Of a stretch of DNA of 30,930 bases, positions 15,696 through 23,088 are shown piece after piece. Position numbers and translations under genes: made by a program. Origin of the DNA: CAYXVU01 sp964468725 (GTDB taxonomy: Bacteria > Acidobacteriota > Blastocatellia > UBA7656); NCBI GenBank assembly GCA_964468725.1, contig CAYXVU010000051.1, forward strand, positions 1-30,930. The letters are read 5' to 3'. The notes under the pieces were generated by a model. It was not told the origin of the DNA. It did no database searches and saw only the letters and a program-made list of their open reading frames with translations. Numbering within the stretch: position 1 is the first letter of the stretch; each line of letters begins with the position of its first letter.

Positions 15696-16529
15696 ATGCC
15701 GAAAGAACGCGAACTCAGGCAGCACCTCGTCGAAATCGGGCGTCGCATTTATGAGCGCGGATTCATTGCCGCTACCGATGGCAACCTGAGCGCGCGGCTC
15801 GATGACGGCACGATTTTGACGACGCCGACGATGGTCTGCAAAGGTCGCATGACCGAAGAGATGCTCGTATTGGTTGACCTTGAGGGGCGCAAACTCAAGC
15901 GGGAAGAGCGCAATCCGTCATCCGAATTTGCCATGCACCGCGAGATTTATCGCTTGCGGCCTGACATTCAAGCCATCGTGCACGCGCACCCGCCATTTGG
16001 AACAGGCTTTGCGGTCGCCAACGTCGCGCTCGATAAGCCGCTGCTTTCGGAGGTGATTTTGACGCTCGGTTGTATTCCGCTGACCGCTTATGGTACGCCG
16101 TCTACAAGCGAGATATCCGATGCGCTGACGCCTTATATTCCGCATCACGATGCGTTGTTGCTGGCCAATCACGGAGCCGTCGCTTACGGGCCGGATTTGG
16201 AGACCGCCTATGGGCGCATGGAGACGCTGGAGCACTTTGCCAAAATCACTTTGATTGCTAAACTGGTCGGCCAGCCACGCGAATTACCGGCGGCGGCGAT
16301 TGAAAAATTACTTGATGTGCGCGAACGCTCCGGGTATATGCCGCCGGAGTTTCGTCACTGCCAAGCCTGCGGGTATCTGCAAGGGCACGCGGAGAGCTGC
16401 GCCGCGGGCAGCGCCACACCGGCACGCGCAACCGCATCAGGGGATGAGACGGTCACCCTGACCAAACGGGAATTGACTCTGCTCATTACGGAAGCTGCGC
16501 GACTGGTGGCGCGCGAGATCAAAGCGTAG
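15696..16529 (+). CDS. Class II (zinc) aldolase, microcompartment-associated
   Basis: A 277-aa protein from ATG 15696; the longer frame from 15582 lacks family sequence. It belongs to the L-fuculose/rhamnulose-phosphate aldolase (class II aldolase/adducin) family. Catalytic Glu77 lies in NPSSEFAMHREIY; the zinc ligands are His96 and His98 (VHAHPPFG) and His159 (LANHGAVAYG). It would cleave a deoxyketose 1-phosphate to dihydroxyacetone phosphate and lactaldehyde. After the core there is a Cys/His cluster (HCQACGYLQGHAESC, 221-235) that may bind metal. A Gly/Ala/Thr/Ser linker (about 236-252) leads to an amphipathic C-terminal helix (LTKRELTLLITEAARLVARE). This tail resembles an encapsulation peptide. 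Two shell-protein genes follow directly, supporting a fucose/rhamnose-type microcompartment role. Confidence 0.92.
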   Translation: MPKERELRQHLVEIGRRIYERGFIAATDGNLSARLDDGTILTTPTMVCKGRMTEEMLVLVDLEGRKLKREERNPSSEFAMHREIYRLRPDIQAIVHAHPPFGTGFAVANVALDKPLLSEVILTLGCIPLTAYGTPSTSEISDALTPYIPHHDALLLANHGAVAYGPDLETAYGRMETLEHFAKITLIAKLVGQPRELPAAAIEKLLDVRERSGYMPPEFRHCQACGYLQGHAESCAAGSATPARATASGDETVTLTKRELTLLITEAARLVAREIKA

Positions 16530-16571
16530 GTAAATTAAGAAGCAGCAAGTTACCCTGCCGGGAGCGGGATT

Positions 16572-16599
16572 TTGATTCAATAATCAGCACTGATAAATT
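16572..16599 (+). promoter_or_regulatory. Candidate promoter with internal palindrome before the shell gene
   Basis: TTGATT (16572-16577), a 16-nt spacer and TAAATT (16594-16599) form a weak sigma-70-like pair about 25 nt before the BMC-H start. Inside the spacer lies the palindrome ATCAG-CA-CTGAT (16583-16594), which could be an operator. The region is AT-rich relative to its surroundings. It could give the shell genes transcription independent of the aldolase gene. Confidence 0.35.
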
Positions 16600-16622
16600 G
16601 GCACAGAAAGAGGAGAACGTAG

Positions 16623-16910
16623 ATGGAAGCTCTGGGAATGATCGAGACCAAAGGTCTGGTAGCGATGATCGAAGCGGCGGACGCGATGGTGAAAGCCGCC
16701 AACGTGACGCTGATCGGTTATGAAAAGATCGGCGCCGGATTCGTCACCGCCATCGTGCGCGGCGATGTGGCCGCCGTCAAAGCGGCGACCGACGCCGGAG
16801 CCGCTGCCGCGCGCCGCGTCGGCGATTTGGTGAGCGTGCATGTCATCCCGCGCCCGCATTCGGCGGTTGATGAAAGCCTACCCGTCACTTTTGAATCCCG
16901 AAAGAAATAG
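16623..16910 (+). CDS. Bacterial microcompartment hexameric shell protein (BMC-H, EutM/PduA type)
   Basis: A 95-aa protein covering one complete BMC domain. Diagnostic segments are ALGMIETKGLVAMIEAADAM (residues 3-22), NVTLIGYEKIGAGFVTAIVR (27-46), RGDVAAVKAATDAGAAAARR and LVSVHVIPRPHSAVDE. Six copies form a flat hexagonal tile with a central pore that makes up the polyhedral shell facets. The conserved edge lysine (MVKAAN) is present. AGGAG (16611-16615) lies 7 nt before the ATG. It lies between the aldolase and the vertex protein gene; no other BMC-domain gene is visible in the window. Confidence 0.97.
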   Translation: MEALGMIETKGLVAMIEAADAMVKAANVTLIGYEKIGAGFVTAIVRGDVAAVKAATDAGAAAARRVGDLVSVHVIPRPHSAVDESLPVTFESRKK

Positions 16911-16994
16911 GAGAGAGGGAATCGGCGACCGCCAACCGGGAACGCAGCTCTCCTCGTTGCCGGTCACCTCTCGCCTCTCACCTGCCACCTGATT
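16911..16994. repeat. Purine/pyrimidine quasi-palindromic intergenic element
   Basis: The 84-nt gap between the two shell genes begins AGGAGAGAGGGAATCGG and ends in pyrimidine-rich CACCTCTCGCCTCTCACC sequence. Inverted pairing is possible between AGGAGAG (16911-16917) and CTCTCCT near 16951, and between GCGACCGCC/CCGGTCACC-type segments. It runs directly into ACCTGATTATG (16987-16997), the same 11-mer that ends the element before the HAMP gene. No Shine-Dalgarno is seen before the downstream start. Confidence 0.5.
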
Positions 16995-17264
16995 ATGATC
17001 TTAGCTCGCATAGTTGGAACCGTCGTTGCCACCCGCAAAGATGAACGTCTGTTGGGGCGCAAACTGCTCGTCGCGCGCTTGATTGACGCCAATGGCAAAG
17101 ACGAGAAGGGGCATGTCATCGCAGTTGATACGGTCGGCGCAGGGTATCAAGAGACTGTCTTGATCGTGCAAGGCAGTTCGGCACGCATGGCGCAAGGTTG
17201 CAAAGACTGCCCGGTTGACGCCGCCGTCGTCGGCATCGTAGACACCGTCGAAATTACTTCCTAA
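16995..17264 (+). CDS. Microcompartment vertex protein (BMC-P, EutN/CcmL family)
   Basis: An 89-aa protein matching the EutN/CcmL pentamer family over its full length. MILARIVGTVVATRKDERLL is the first strand and loop; GRKLLVARLIDANGK, IAVDTVGAGYQETVLIVQGS and PVDAAVVGIVDTVEI follow. Pentamers close the twelve vertices of the shell. Two cysteines (GCKDC, about 70-74) lie in the loop before the last strands. The start ATG directly abuts the upstream repeat and has no purine-rich ribosome-binding site, so translation may rely on other features. Its presence beside a BMC-H protein and an aldolase identifies a shell-forming locus. Confidence 0.97.
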   Translation: MILARIVGTVVATRKDERLLGRKLLVARLIDANGKDEKGHVIAVDTVGAGYQETVLIVQGSSARMAQGCKDCPVDAAVVGIVDTVEITS

Positions 17265-17363
17265 GTTGGCGAACTCATCAAGTCTGTGACCCTGCTCGCA
17301 GTGTTGCAAATGCCTCGTCTTGTCTTGATCTGTAGGGGCGGATGAGTTCTATTGCCTGTAATT

Positions 17364-18050
17364 ATGAATGCCTTCAAATCAGAGCTTGAATCCTACCTCT
17401 CCCCCACGGCCTTTGTTGATAGTGCTAGCTTGAGCGTCATGGAGTACGCCGAAAATCTTGTGCGCGGCGAAACGGATGAGGTCGCAAAAGCCGTCAAACT
17501 CTACTATGCCGTGCGCGATGATGTGCTCTATGACCCCTATGATGTAACGCTCGATGTTGAACATCTCAAAGCCAGTTTTACGCTCAAGACCAGACGCGGC
17601 TGGTGTGTCTCGAAAGCCGTCCTGTTAGCGGCTGCCGGTCGCGCCGTTGGCGTTGCGGCGCGGCTCGGCTTTGCCGACGTTCGCAATCATCTGACCACCG
17701 AACGGCTCAAAGCGCGGATGCAGACGGACATTTACGCCTATCACGGCTACACGGAATTTTTTCTCAATGGCAGATGGGTGAAAGCGACCCCGGCCTTCAA
17801 CTTGTCGCTGTGCGAAAAGTTCGGCGTCAAGCCATTGGAGTTTGACGGCCAGCAGGATTCGATCTTTCACGAATTCGATCAACAGGGCAATCGTCACATG
17901 GAATACGTCCGCGATTACGGACAATTTGCCGACGTTCCGCTTGCCGATATTGTGCAGCGCTTCAAAGAACTCTATCCTTTCTATCGAACGGACGCGCCGA
18001 CGGAAGCGTCCGCGAATTTTGAAGATGAAGGACGGGCGAGCGAAGGGTGA
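17364..18050 (+). CDS. Transglutaminase-like (cysteine protease fold) protein
   Basis: About 228 aa from ATG 17364; TTG 17352 is in frame and closer to an AGGGGCGG sequence (17334-17341). The transglutaminase-core signature is present: YYAVRDDVLYDPYD (47-60), RRGWCVSKAVLLAAAGRAVG (77-96; nucleophile Cys81) and YHGYTEFFLNGRWVKATPAF (126-145; His127). The third triad position, normally Asp in VDP, reads KATPAFN; Asn146 may serve. Prokaryotic members act as proteases or peptide-modifying enzymes. No signal peptide is seen, so it is probably cytoplasmic. It follows the vertex protein by about 100 nt on the same strand; a link to the microcompartment is not known to me. The last codons overlap the start of a repeat-like purine-rich segment, so the C-terminal ~10 residues (DEGRASEG) may be repeat-derived. 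Confidence 0.85.
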   Translation: MNAFKSELESYLSPTAFVDSASLSVMEYAENLVRGETDEVAKAVKLYYAVRDDVLYDPYDVTLDVEHLKASFTLKTRRGWCVSKAVLLAAAGRAVGVAARLGFADVRNHLTTERLKARMQTDIYAYHGYTEFFLNGRWVKATPAFNLSLCEKFGVKPLEFDGQQDSIFHEFDQQGNRHMEYVRDYGQFADVPLADIVQRFKELYPFYRTDAPTEASANFEDEGRASEG

Positions 18051-18145
18051 AGGCTGGGGAGAAAACGCTCTCTGAAACAAAGACCTGCTCCCTCTATCAT
18101 TTTCATCCTGCCCCCGGCATCCTTCGTACTTTCTGAGAGGGTTGC
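18026..18145. repeat. Purine-rich/pyrimidine-rich element before nadE
   Basis: A purine-rich run (GATGAAGGACGGGCGAGC, GGTGAAGGCTGGGGAG) is followed by pyrimidine-rich sequence (CTGCTCCCTCTATC, TTTCATCCTGCCCCC). CTCTCTGAAA (18068-18077) and TTTCTGAGAG (18130-18139) are inverted with one mismatch. It overlaps the end of the transglutaminase-like gene and stops just before nadE, whose start follows GAGAGGGTTGC. It resembles the other intergenic elements but pairs less well. Confidence 0.4.
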
Positions 18146-19885
18146 ATGAACATCATTCGCGTGGCGCTTGCCCAGATCAACCCGACGGTTGGCGATTTCG
18201 AGGGCAATGTCAACATTGCGCTCGACTACCTTGAACGTGCGCGCGGAGTCGGCGCAGACATCGTTGCCTTTCCCGAACTCGCCATCACCGGCTACCCGCC
18301 CGAAGATTTACTGATGCGCCCGCACTTCGTGCGAGAAAACTTACGCGCTCTGCATCGCGTCGTCGAAGCAGCAGGCGAAATGTGCGTCATCATCGGCTAT
18401 GTTGACACGGATGGCTCAGATATCTATAACGCGGCGGCGGTGATCGTTGACGGGAAGATCGTCAACTCCTATCACAAGACTTTCCTGCCCAACTACGGCG
18501 TCTTTGATGAGGAACGCTACTTTCAATCGGGCAGGCACAGCCCGGTCTTCGCCTTTGGCGATGCGCGCACAGGGGTCAACATCTGCGAAGACATCTGGTA
18601 TCCCGGCGGCCCGACCAAAGTGCAAACCTTAATGGGCGATGCCCATTTAATCATCAATATATCGGCTTCGCCTTTTCATGCGGGGAAGAGTTTCGACCGC
18701 GAGCGCATGCTCTGCACGCGCGCCGAAGACAACGCCGTTGCCCTCGCTTATGTCAATCTCTTCGGCGGGCAAGACGAGCTGGTCTTCGACGGCAATTCGT
18801 TGGTGATTGACGAAGGCGGCCACATCATCACGCGCGGGCGCGCCTTTGAAGAGGATCTGATCGTCGCGGATATCAACACCGAGCGCGTTTTTGCCGAACG
18901 GTTGCGCGACCCGCGTCGCCGACGAGAAAAGGTTCGATTGACGACCGATGAGTCGTTGCAACCGATCAACCTCAAAGATGCTTTGCCGCAACGCAGCCCG
19001 CGACCGGAAGTTTTGCCGCGCACCTATGAGCGATTGGGCGAAGCCGCCGAAGTCTATCGCGCCATTATCATCGGGCTGCGCGATTACGTTCACAAAAATG
19101 GTTTCGACAAAGTTTATCTCGGACTATCGGGCGGCATTGATTCAGCGCTCACCGCGGTGGTCTGTGCGGAAGCTTTGGGAGCCGATCATGTCCATGCCGT
19201 CTATATGCCGACGCGCTACTCTTCGACGGAGAGCGGGCGCGACGCGCGACAACTGGCGGAAAACCTTGGCATCCATTTTCAGGTCATCGAGATTGAGGAT
19301 ACGTTTAAGGAGTATTTGACGATGCTAGCCCCCGCATTCGAGGGGCTGGCTGAGGATACGACCGAAGAAAATATTCAAGCGCGCATTCGCGGCAACATCT
19401 TGATGGCGTTGTCGAACAAGTTCAAAGGGCTGGTTGTTTCGACAGGCAATAAGAGCGAGATGAGCGTCGGCTATGCGACGCTGTACGGCGATATGGCAGG
19501 CGGGTTTGCGCTGTTGAAAGATGTGCCGAAGACATTGGTCTATGAGATTGCCGACTTCGTCAACCGGCGCGGCGACCGATCCCTCATTCCCGAATACATC
19601 ATCACGCGCCCGCCATCAGCAGAATTGAAAGCCGATCAAACCGATCAAGATACCTTGCCACCCTATCCAATCCTCGACGCCATCCTCGAAGCCTATGTCG
19701 AAAAAGAGATGAGCATCGCCTCCATTGTTGAGATGGGCTTTGCCGAAGAGACGGTGAGGTGGGTTGTGCGCCGGGTGGATTTGGCTGAATACAAACGCCG
19801 CCAAGCCCCGCCCGGTGTAAAGATCACGCCCCGCGCGTTCGGGCGCGACCGTCGCATGCCGATCACCAATCAATATCGTAACTGA
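18146..19885 (+). CDS. nadE: Glutamine-dependent NAD+ synthetase
   Basis: A 579-aa two-domain enzyme catalysing the last step of NAD+ synthesis: ATP-dependent amidation of nicotinate adenine dinucleotide using glutamine. The N-terminal nitrilase-fold glutaminase has the triad Glu44 (AFPELAITGYPPEDLL), Lys111 (YHKTFLPNYGVFDEERYF) and Cys147 (GVNICEDIWYPGG). The C-terminal synthetase has the PP-loop LGLSGGIDSALTAVV (about 326-340), TGNKSEMSVGYATLYGDMAGGF and ITRPPSAEL. Length and domain order match bacterial long NadE proteins. Start ATG 18146 follows GAGAGGG. The kinase gene starts 26 nt after its stop, so the two may be co-transcribed. Confidence 0.97.
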   Translation: MNIIRVALAQINPTVGDFEGNVNIALDYLERARGVGADIVAFPELAITGYPPEDLLMRPHFVRENLRALHRVVEAAGEMCVIIGYVDTDGSDIYNAAAVIVDGKIVNSYHKTFLPNYGVFDEERYFQSGRHSPVFAFGDARTGVNICEDIWYPGGPTKVQTLMGDAHLIINISASPFHAGKSFDRERMLCTRAEDNAVALAYVNLFGGQDELVFDGNSLVIDEGGHIITRGRAFEEDLIVADINTERVFAERLRDPRRRREKVRLTTDESLQPINLKDALPQRSPRPEVLPRTYERLGEAAEVYRAIIIGLRDYVHKNGFDKVYLGLSGGIDSALTAVVCAEALGADHVHAVYMPTRYSSTESGRDARQLAENLGIHFQVIEIEDTFKEYLTMLAPAFEGLAEDTTEENIQARIRGNILMALSNKFKGLVVSTGNKSEMSVGYATLYGDMAGGFALLKDVPKTLVYEIADFVNRRGDRSLIPEYIITRPPSAELKADQTDQDTLPPYPILDAILEAYVEKEMSIASIVEMGFAEETVRWVVRRVDLAEYKRRQAPPGVKITPRAFGRDRRMPITNQYRN

Positions 19886-19911
19886 GAAGAGTCTATCGCA
19901 GGCGCATTTAC

Positions 19912-21045
19912 ATGCTCACCGCATCACAAGAAGATCGGGTGAAAGTCTGGCAGCCGCGCTCAAAAGTCGGTTTAGTGATTGGCGCGTGGACGTTGATTGC
20001 TGTCTTCTTCAGCAGTCGGCAAATCTTACTGGTTGCGACAAACGAAAACCCGCCTGCTTGGGGCACAACCTTTTTTCTCTCTCTGGCCGACGGATATTTA
20101 TGGGCAGCCTTTACGCCCTTGGTGGTTTGGGTCGCCAAGCGATTGCCGTTTGATCGAAGCGATTGGTGGCGGGCGCTGCCTTTGCAGGTAGGTTCATGGT
20201 TTCTGATTGCGGCGACTCATATCACGCTCTACACCCCGTTGGTCTGGATGACGATGCCCGATTACAAACAGGCGCGCAATACTTACAGGCAGTTTCTCTC
20301 TCAAATCTTCAATGGCAGTCTGCACGAAGGAGTGTTGGTCTGTTTTGGAATCGTACTGGTGAGTCGGTTGTTGGATACCTACCGACGCTATCAACTGAGC
20401 GAAGCGCATGCGGCGCAGTTAAAAGCACAGTTGACCGACGCGCAATTACAGGCGCTCAAAATGCAATTGCACCCGCACTTTCTCTTTAATACGCTGCACG
20501 CAATCTCCACGCTGATCTACAAAGACCCGGAAGCCGCAGACCAGATGCTAGCGCGATTGAGCGAATTTTTGCGCCTGACATTGGAGAATTCCGGCACTCA
20601 AGAGGTTACGCTCCGACGCGAGATGGAATTCCTCAATCGCTACCTTGCGATTGAGCAGATGCGGTTCCCTGACCGCTTGGCCATCACTTTCGACATCGCT
20701 CCCGACACCCTTGATGCGATGGTTCCGAATCTCGTCTTACAACCGCTGGCCGAAAACGCCGTGCGTCATGGCATCGCGCCGCGTGAAGAGGGGGGAACGA
20801 TAGACATTCGAGCGGTGCGCAAACAGAGCACCTTGACGATTACAGTCTGTGACGACGGGCAAGGGATGAATGCAGAAAGGCCATCTGACGCGAGAGAAGG
20901 AGTGGGTCTTCGCAATACGCGCGCGCGGTTGCAGCAACTCTACGGCGCGTCCTATCGAATGGTCGCTAGCAGCCGCGAGGACGGTTCAGGGTTCGCGGTT
21001 CACCTCATCTTGCCTTTTCACACACAGCAAGAAGGAGGCGAATGA
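19912..21045 (+). CDS. LytS/YehU-type membrane sensor histidine kinase
   Basis: A 377-aa protein. Four hydrophobic segments lie at about 19-41, 53-75, 89-112 and 134-152. A short linker leads to the His_kinase domain with QLHPHFLFNTLHAIS (185-199; probable phospho-acceptor His189), then LSEFLRLTLEN and RYLAIEQMRFPDRL. The ATPase domain has LVLQPLAENAVRHGI (N box), CDDGQGMN (G box) and GVGLRNTRARLQQLYG. No extracellular sensor domain is seen; sensing would be by the membrane segments. It overlaps the LytTR regulator gene by four bases (ATGA), a classic translationally coupled pair. Confidence 0.95.
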   Translation: MLTASQEDRVKVWQPRSKVGLVIGAWTLIAVFFSSRQILLVATNENPPAWGTTFFLSLADGYLWAAFTPLVVWVAKRLPFDRSDWWRALPLQVGSWFLIAATHITLYTPLVWMTMPDYKQARNTYRQFLSQIFNGSLHEGVLVCFGIVLVSRLLDTYRRYQLSEAHAAQLKAQLTDAQLQALKMQLHPHFLFNTLHAISTLIYKDPEAADQMLARLSEFLRLTLENSGTQEVTLRREMEFLNRYLAIEQMRFPDRLAITFDIAPDTLDAMVPNLVLQPLAENAVRHGIAPREEGGTIDIRAVRKQSTLTITVCDDGQGMNAERPSDAREGVGLRNTRARLQQLYGASYRMVASSREDGSGFAVHLILPFHTQQEGGE

Positions 21046-21851
21046 GTTATCTCTCGCCGCCCAAAACGATAGGCACGTTATTGGTGGATGACGAGCCGTT
21101 AGCGCGCGAACGTTTGCGGCTGTTACTGGCTGACCATGCCGATGTCGAAATCGTTGGCGAATGCGGCAGCGGACGCACGGCGGTCAATCGCATCATCGAG
21201 CAGCGACCCGACCTGCTCTTTCTGGATGTGCAGATGCCGGTAATGAATGGTTTTGATGTTTTACAAGCCGTTCAAAATGAATGGCTGCCCTGTGTGATCT
21301 TTGTCACCGCTTATGACCAATATGCGTTGCGAGCCTTTGATGTTTGTGCAGTGGATTATTTGCTTAAACCCTTTGATCGAGCACGCTTCGATCAAGCCAT
21401 GGGACGGGCGCGCAACCAGATTAGCCGGACATCGGAAGACCAGTTCAAACAGCAGATGCTGGCGCTGCTTCAGGAAGTGAAAGCGGCGACCGATGCTGCC
21501 CCTCGCCCCGCCAACTATACGCAACGGTTTACCATTCGCACGGACGGTTGCCTCACCTTTTTAGCGGCTGATGAAGTCGTCTGGATAGAGGCGGCGGACA
21601 ATTATGTGCGCTTACATGTCGGTCGCGACGCCTACTTATTACGCGAAACCTTAACCGCGTTAGAGCAAAAGCTCAATCCGCGAAAGTTCGTTCGCATCCA
21701 TCGTTCCGCGATGGTCAACGTGGAACAGATCAAAGAGCTTCACACCATGTTTCGCGGCGATTACTTGGTTGTCTTACGGGACGGCACGAGGTTGCCGTTA
21801 GGTCGTCGCTATCGGGATCAATTACGCGCGGTGATGGAAACCGGCCTGTAG
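21042..21851 (+). CDS. LytTR-family response regulator
   Basis: A 269-aa protein. The receiver domain (about 8-125) has the acidic pair LVDDEPLARERL, phospho-acceptor Asp62 (LLFLDVQMPVMNGFDVL), Thr in FVTAYDQYALRAF and Lys in DYLLKPFDRARF. A linker of about 40 residues follows. The LytTR DNA-binding domain (about 165-265) has VVWIEAADNYVRLHV, LTALEQKLNPRKFVRIHRSA and LRDGTRLPLGRRYRDQL. It is the output of the overlapping kinase gene. LytTR proteins bind paired direct repeats upstream of targets; the promoter at 21919-21954 just downstream is a reasonable candidate target, but I see a palindrome there rather than a clear LytTR repeat. Confidence 0.96.
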   Translation: MSYLSPPKTIGTLLVDDEPLARERLRLLLADHADVEIVGECGSGRTAVNRIIEQRPDLLFLDVQMPVMNGFDVLQAVQNEWLPCVIFVTAYDQYALRAFDVCAVDYLLKPFDRARFDQAMGRARNQISRTSEDQFKQQMLALLQEVKAATDAAPRPANYTQRFTIRTDGCLTFLAADEVVWIEAADNYVRLHVGRDAYLLRETLTALEQKLNPRKFVRIHRSAMVNVEQIKELHTMFRGDYLVVLRDGTRLPLGRRYRDQLRAVMETGL

Positions 21852-21918
21852 CAGGCAACAGTTTCGCCAAGCTTTTTCGCCATTTACCCCTCTTCTTCTG
21901 TTCCTCATCCCATCATCC

Positions 21919-21954
21919 TTGTCAAGTAGCGCGACTTCTCGATAATCAATCGAG
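21919..21954 (+). promoter_or_regulatory. Strong candidate promoter with overlapping inverted repeat
   Basis: TTGTCA (21919-21924), a 16-nt spacer and GATAAT (21941-21946) make a good sigma-70-type promoter, each hexamer one base from consensus. The inverted repeat CTCGAT-AATCA-ATCGAG (21938-21954) overlaps the -10 element and likely start site, the position of a repressor operator. It lies about 50-85 nt before the first NTF2-like gene and would drive the two NTF2-like genes and perhaps the LanC-like gene. Confidence 0.55.
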
Positions 21955-22003
21955 GCGAAGCCGTGATGGCCATTCAATTTTCTGATCGAGAGGTGAAGAT
22001 ATT

Positions 22004-22510
22004 ATGAAGAGAGAGAAAGCTCTGAAGACCCGACGGGGATTTTTACGACATTCATTACTCGCGACTTCGTCGCTGCCGCTGATTGGCTCGAAGGGGTTCG
22101 GAAAATCAGCAGCCGTGAAAAAGATTCTCGCAGACTATTATGCCGCTTATGAAAAGTTGGATATCGAGAAGATCCTCAGCTTTTATGCGGAAGACTGCCT
22201 TTTCGAAGACCCAACCAGCCAGTTGTTCTTTCAGGGAAAAGCGGCATTGCGGAAGTTCGCCGAGGGACAAATCCCGTTTGCTCTCGAAGCAAAATTTACC
22301 GTCTCGAACCTCATCGCTGGCAAAGATTGGCTAGTGAGTGAGCACGTACAATCCGGGCGCGTGAAAGACCCTCGCAGCCCTGACGCTTTGCCGAAGAGTT
22401 ACTCGGTGCGTGGCGTCTCGATTTTTGAATTTGCCAACGGCAAGATCAAGCGCCAGACCGATTTTTATGATGTCTTGACGCTCAGGAAACAGCTATCACA
22501 AAAAGCCTGA
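22004..22510 (+). CDS. Exported NTF2-like (SnoaL-fold) protein, copy 1
   Basis: A 168-aa protein. The N-terminus has a Tat-type signal: twin arginine in TRRGFLRHSLLATSSLPLIG (residues 9-28). The mature part is one NTF2-like/SnoaL cone domain: VKKILADYYAAYEKLDIEKI, FYAEDCLFEDPTSQLFFQGK, RGVSIFEFANGKIKRQTDFY. Such domains bind small hydrophobic ligands or act as isomerases/cyclases; the ligand is unknown. FEDP with nearby Tyr and His/Gln residues line the expected pocket. It has a close paralogue 45 nt downstream. Start ATG 22004 follows GAGGTGAAG. Confidence 0.88.
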   Translation: MKREKALKTRRGFLRHSLLATSSLPLIGSKGFGKSAAVKKILADYYAAYEKLDIEKILSFYAEDCLFEDPTSQLFFQGKAALRKFAEGQIPFALEAKFTVSNLIAGKDWLVSEHVQSGRVKDPRSPDALPKSYSVRGVSIFEFANGKIKRQTDFYDVLTLRKQLSQKA

Positions 22511-22555
22511 GTCAAGCCCCTGCTGACCGCAACGAATTCGAAAGAAGGAGAAACG

Positions 22556-23059
22556 ATGTTGAAACTCTCTGAACCGTTTTCCCGTCGCGCTTTTTTCCCT
22601 TTGACTTTGAGCGCCCTTACCTTTCCCTGTGCCAACGTAGCAAAGGGCGCAACACCTCGGCAGTTGCAGCGACTCGTCAGAGATTGGGCAGCCGCACAGG
22701 AAGAGTTGAATATTGATAAACTGCTCGCCCTCTATGCGGAGGATATGAGCTTTGAAGACCCTACCTATCATCTCTCGGTGACGAATAAAACCGAGTATCG
22801 AGAATTACTTTTGCAGTCTGCGCCGATGTATGAAAGCGTCAAGTTTACTTTTACGAGCATTCGGGTAAGCGGCAACACGGCGGTTGCCGAACACACTTTA
22901 TCCGCGCGTATCAAAGACCTGAAGAACCCAACGGCTGAAAGGAAGCACGTCGCCATACGCGGAGTCTCCATCTTCGAAACCGTAGATGGGAAAATCAAAC
23001 GCCACACGGACTTTTTCGATGTGCTAACCGGAAAGCGACAGATGAGCGGAAAGGGGTAA
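22556..23059 (+). CDS. Exported NTF2-like (SnoaL-fold) protein, copy 2
   Basis: A 167-aa paralogue of the preceding gene. Shared blocks include LYAEDMSFEDPTYHL, VRGVSIFE-type RGVSIFETVDGKIKRHTDFF and DVLTGKRQMS. The N-terminus again has a twin arginine (SRRAFFPLTLSALTFPC) suggesting Tat or Sec export. The central part diverges (ESVKFTFTSIRVSGNTAVAE), so ligand preference may differ. AGAAGGAGAAACG precedes ATG 22556 as ribosome-binding site. Tandem position and similarity indicate a local gene duplication; co-expression is likely. Confidence 0.88.
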   Translation: MLKLSEPFSRRAFFPLTLSALTFPCANVAKGATPRQLQRLVRDWAAAQEELNIDKLLALYAEDMSFEDPTYHLSVTNKTEYRELLLQSAPMYESVKFTFTSIRVSGNTAVAEHTLSARIKDLKNPTAERKHVAIRGVSIFETVDGKIKRHTDFFDVLTGKRQMSGKG

Positions 23060-23088
23060 CAGCCTTTCCAACAGGCGCATTGGAAGCG

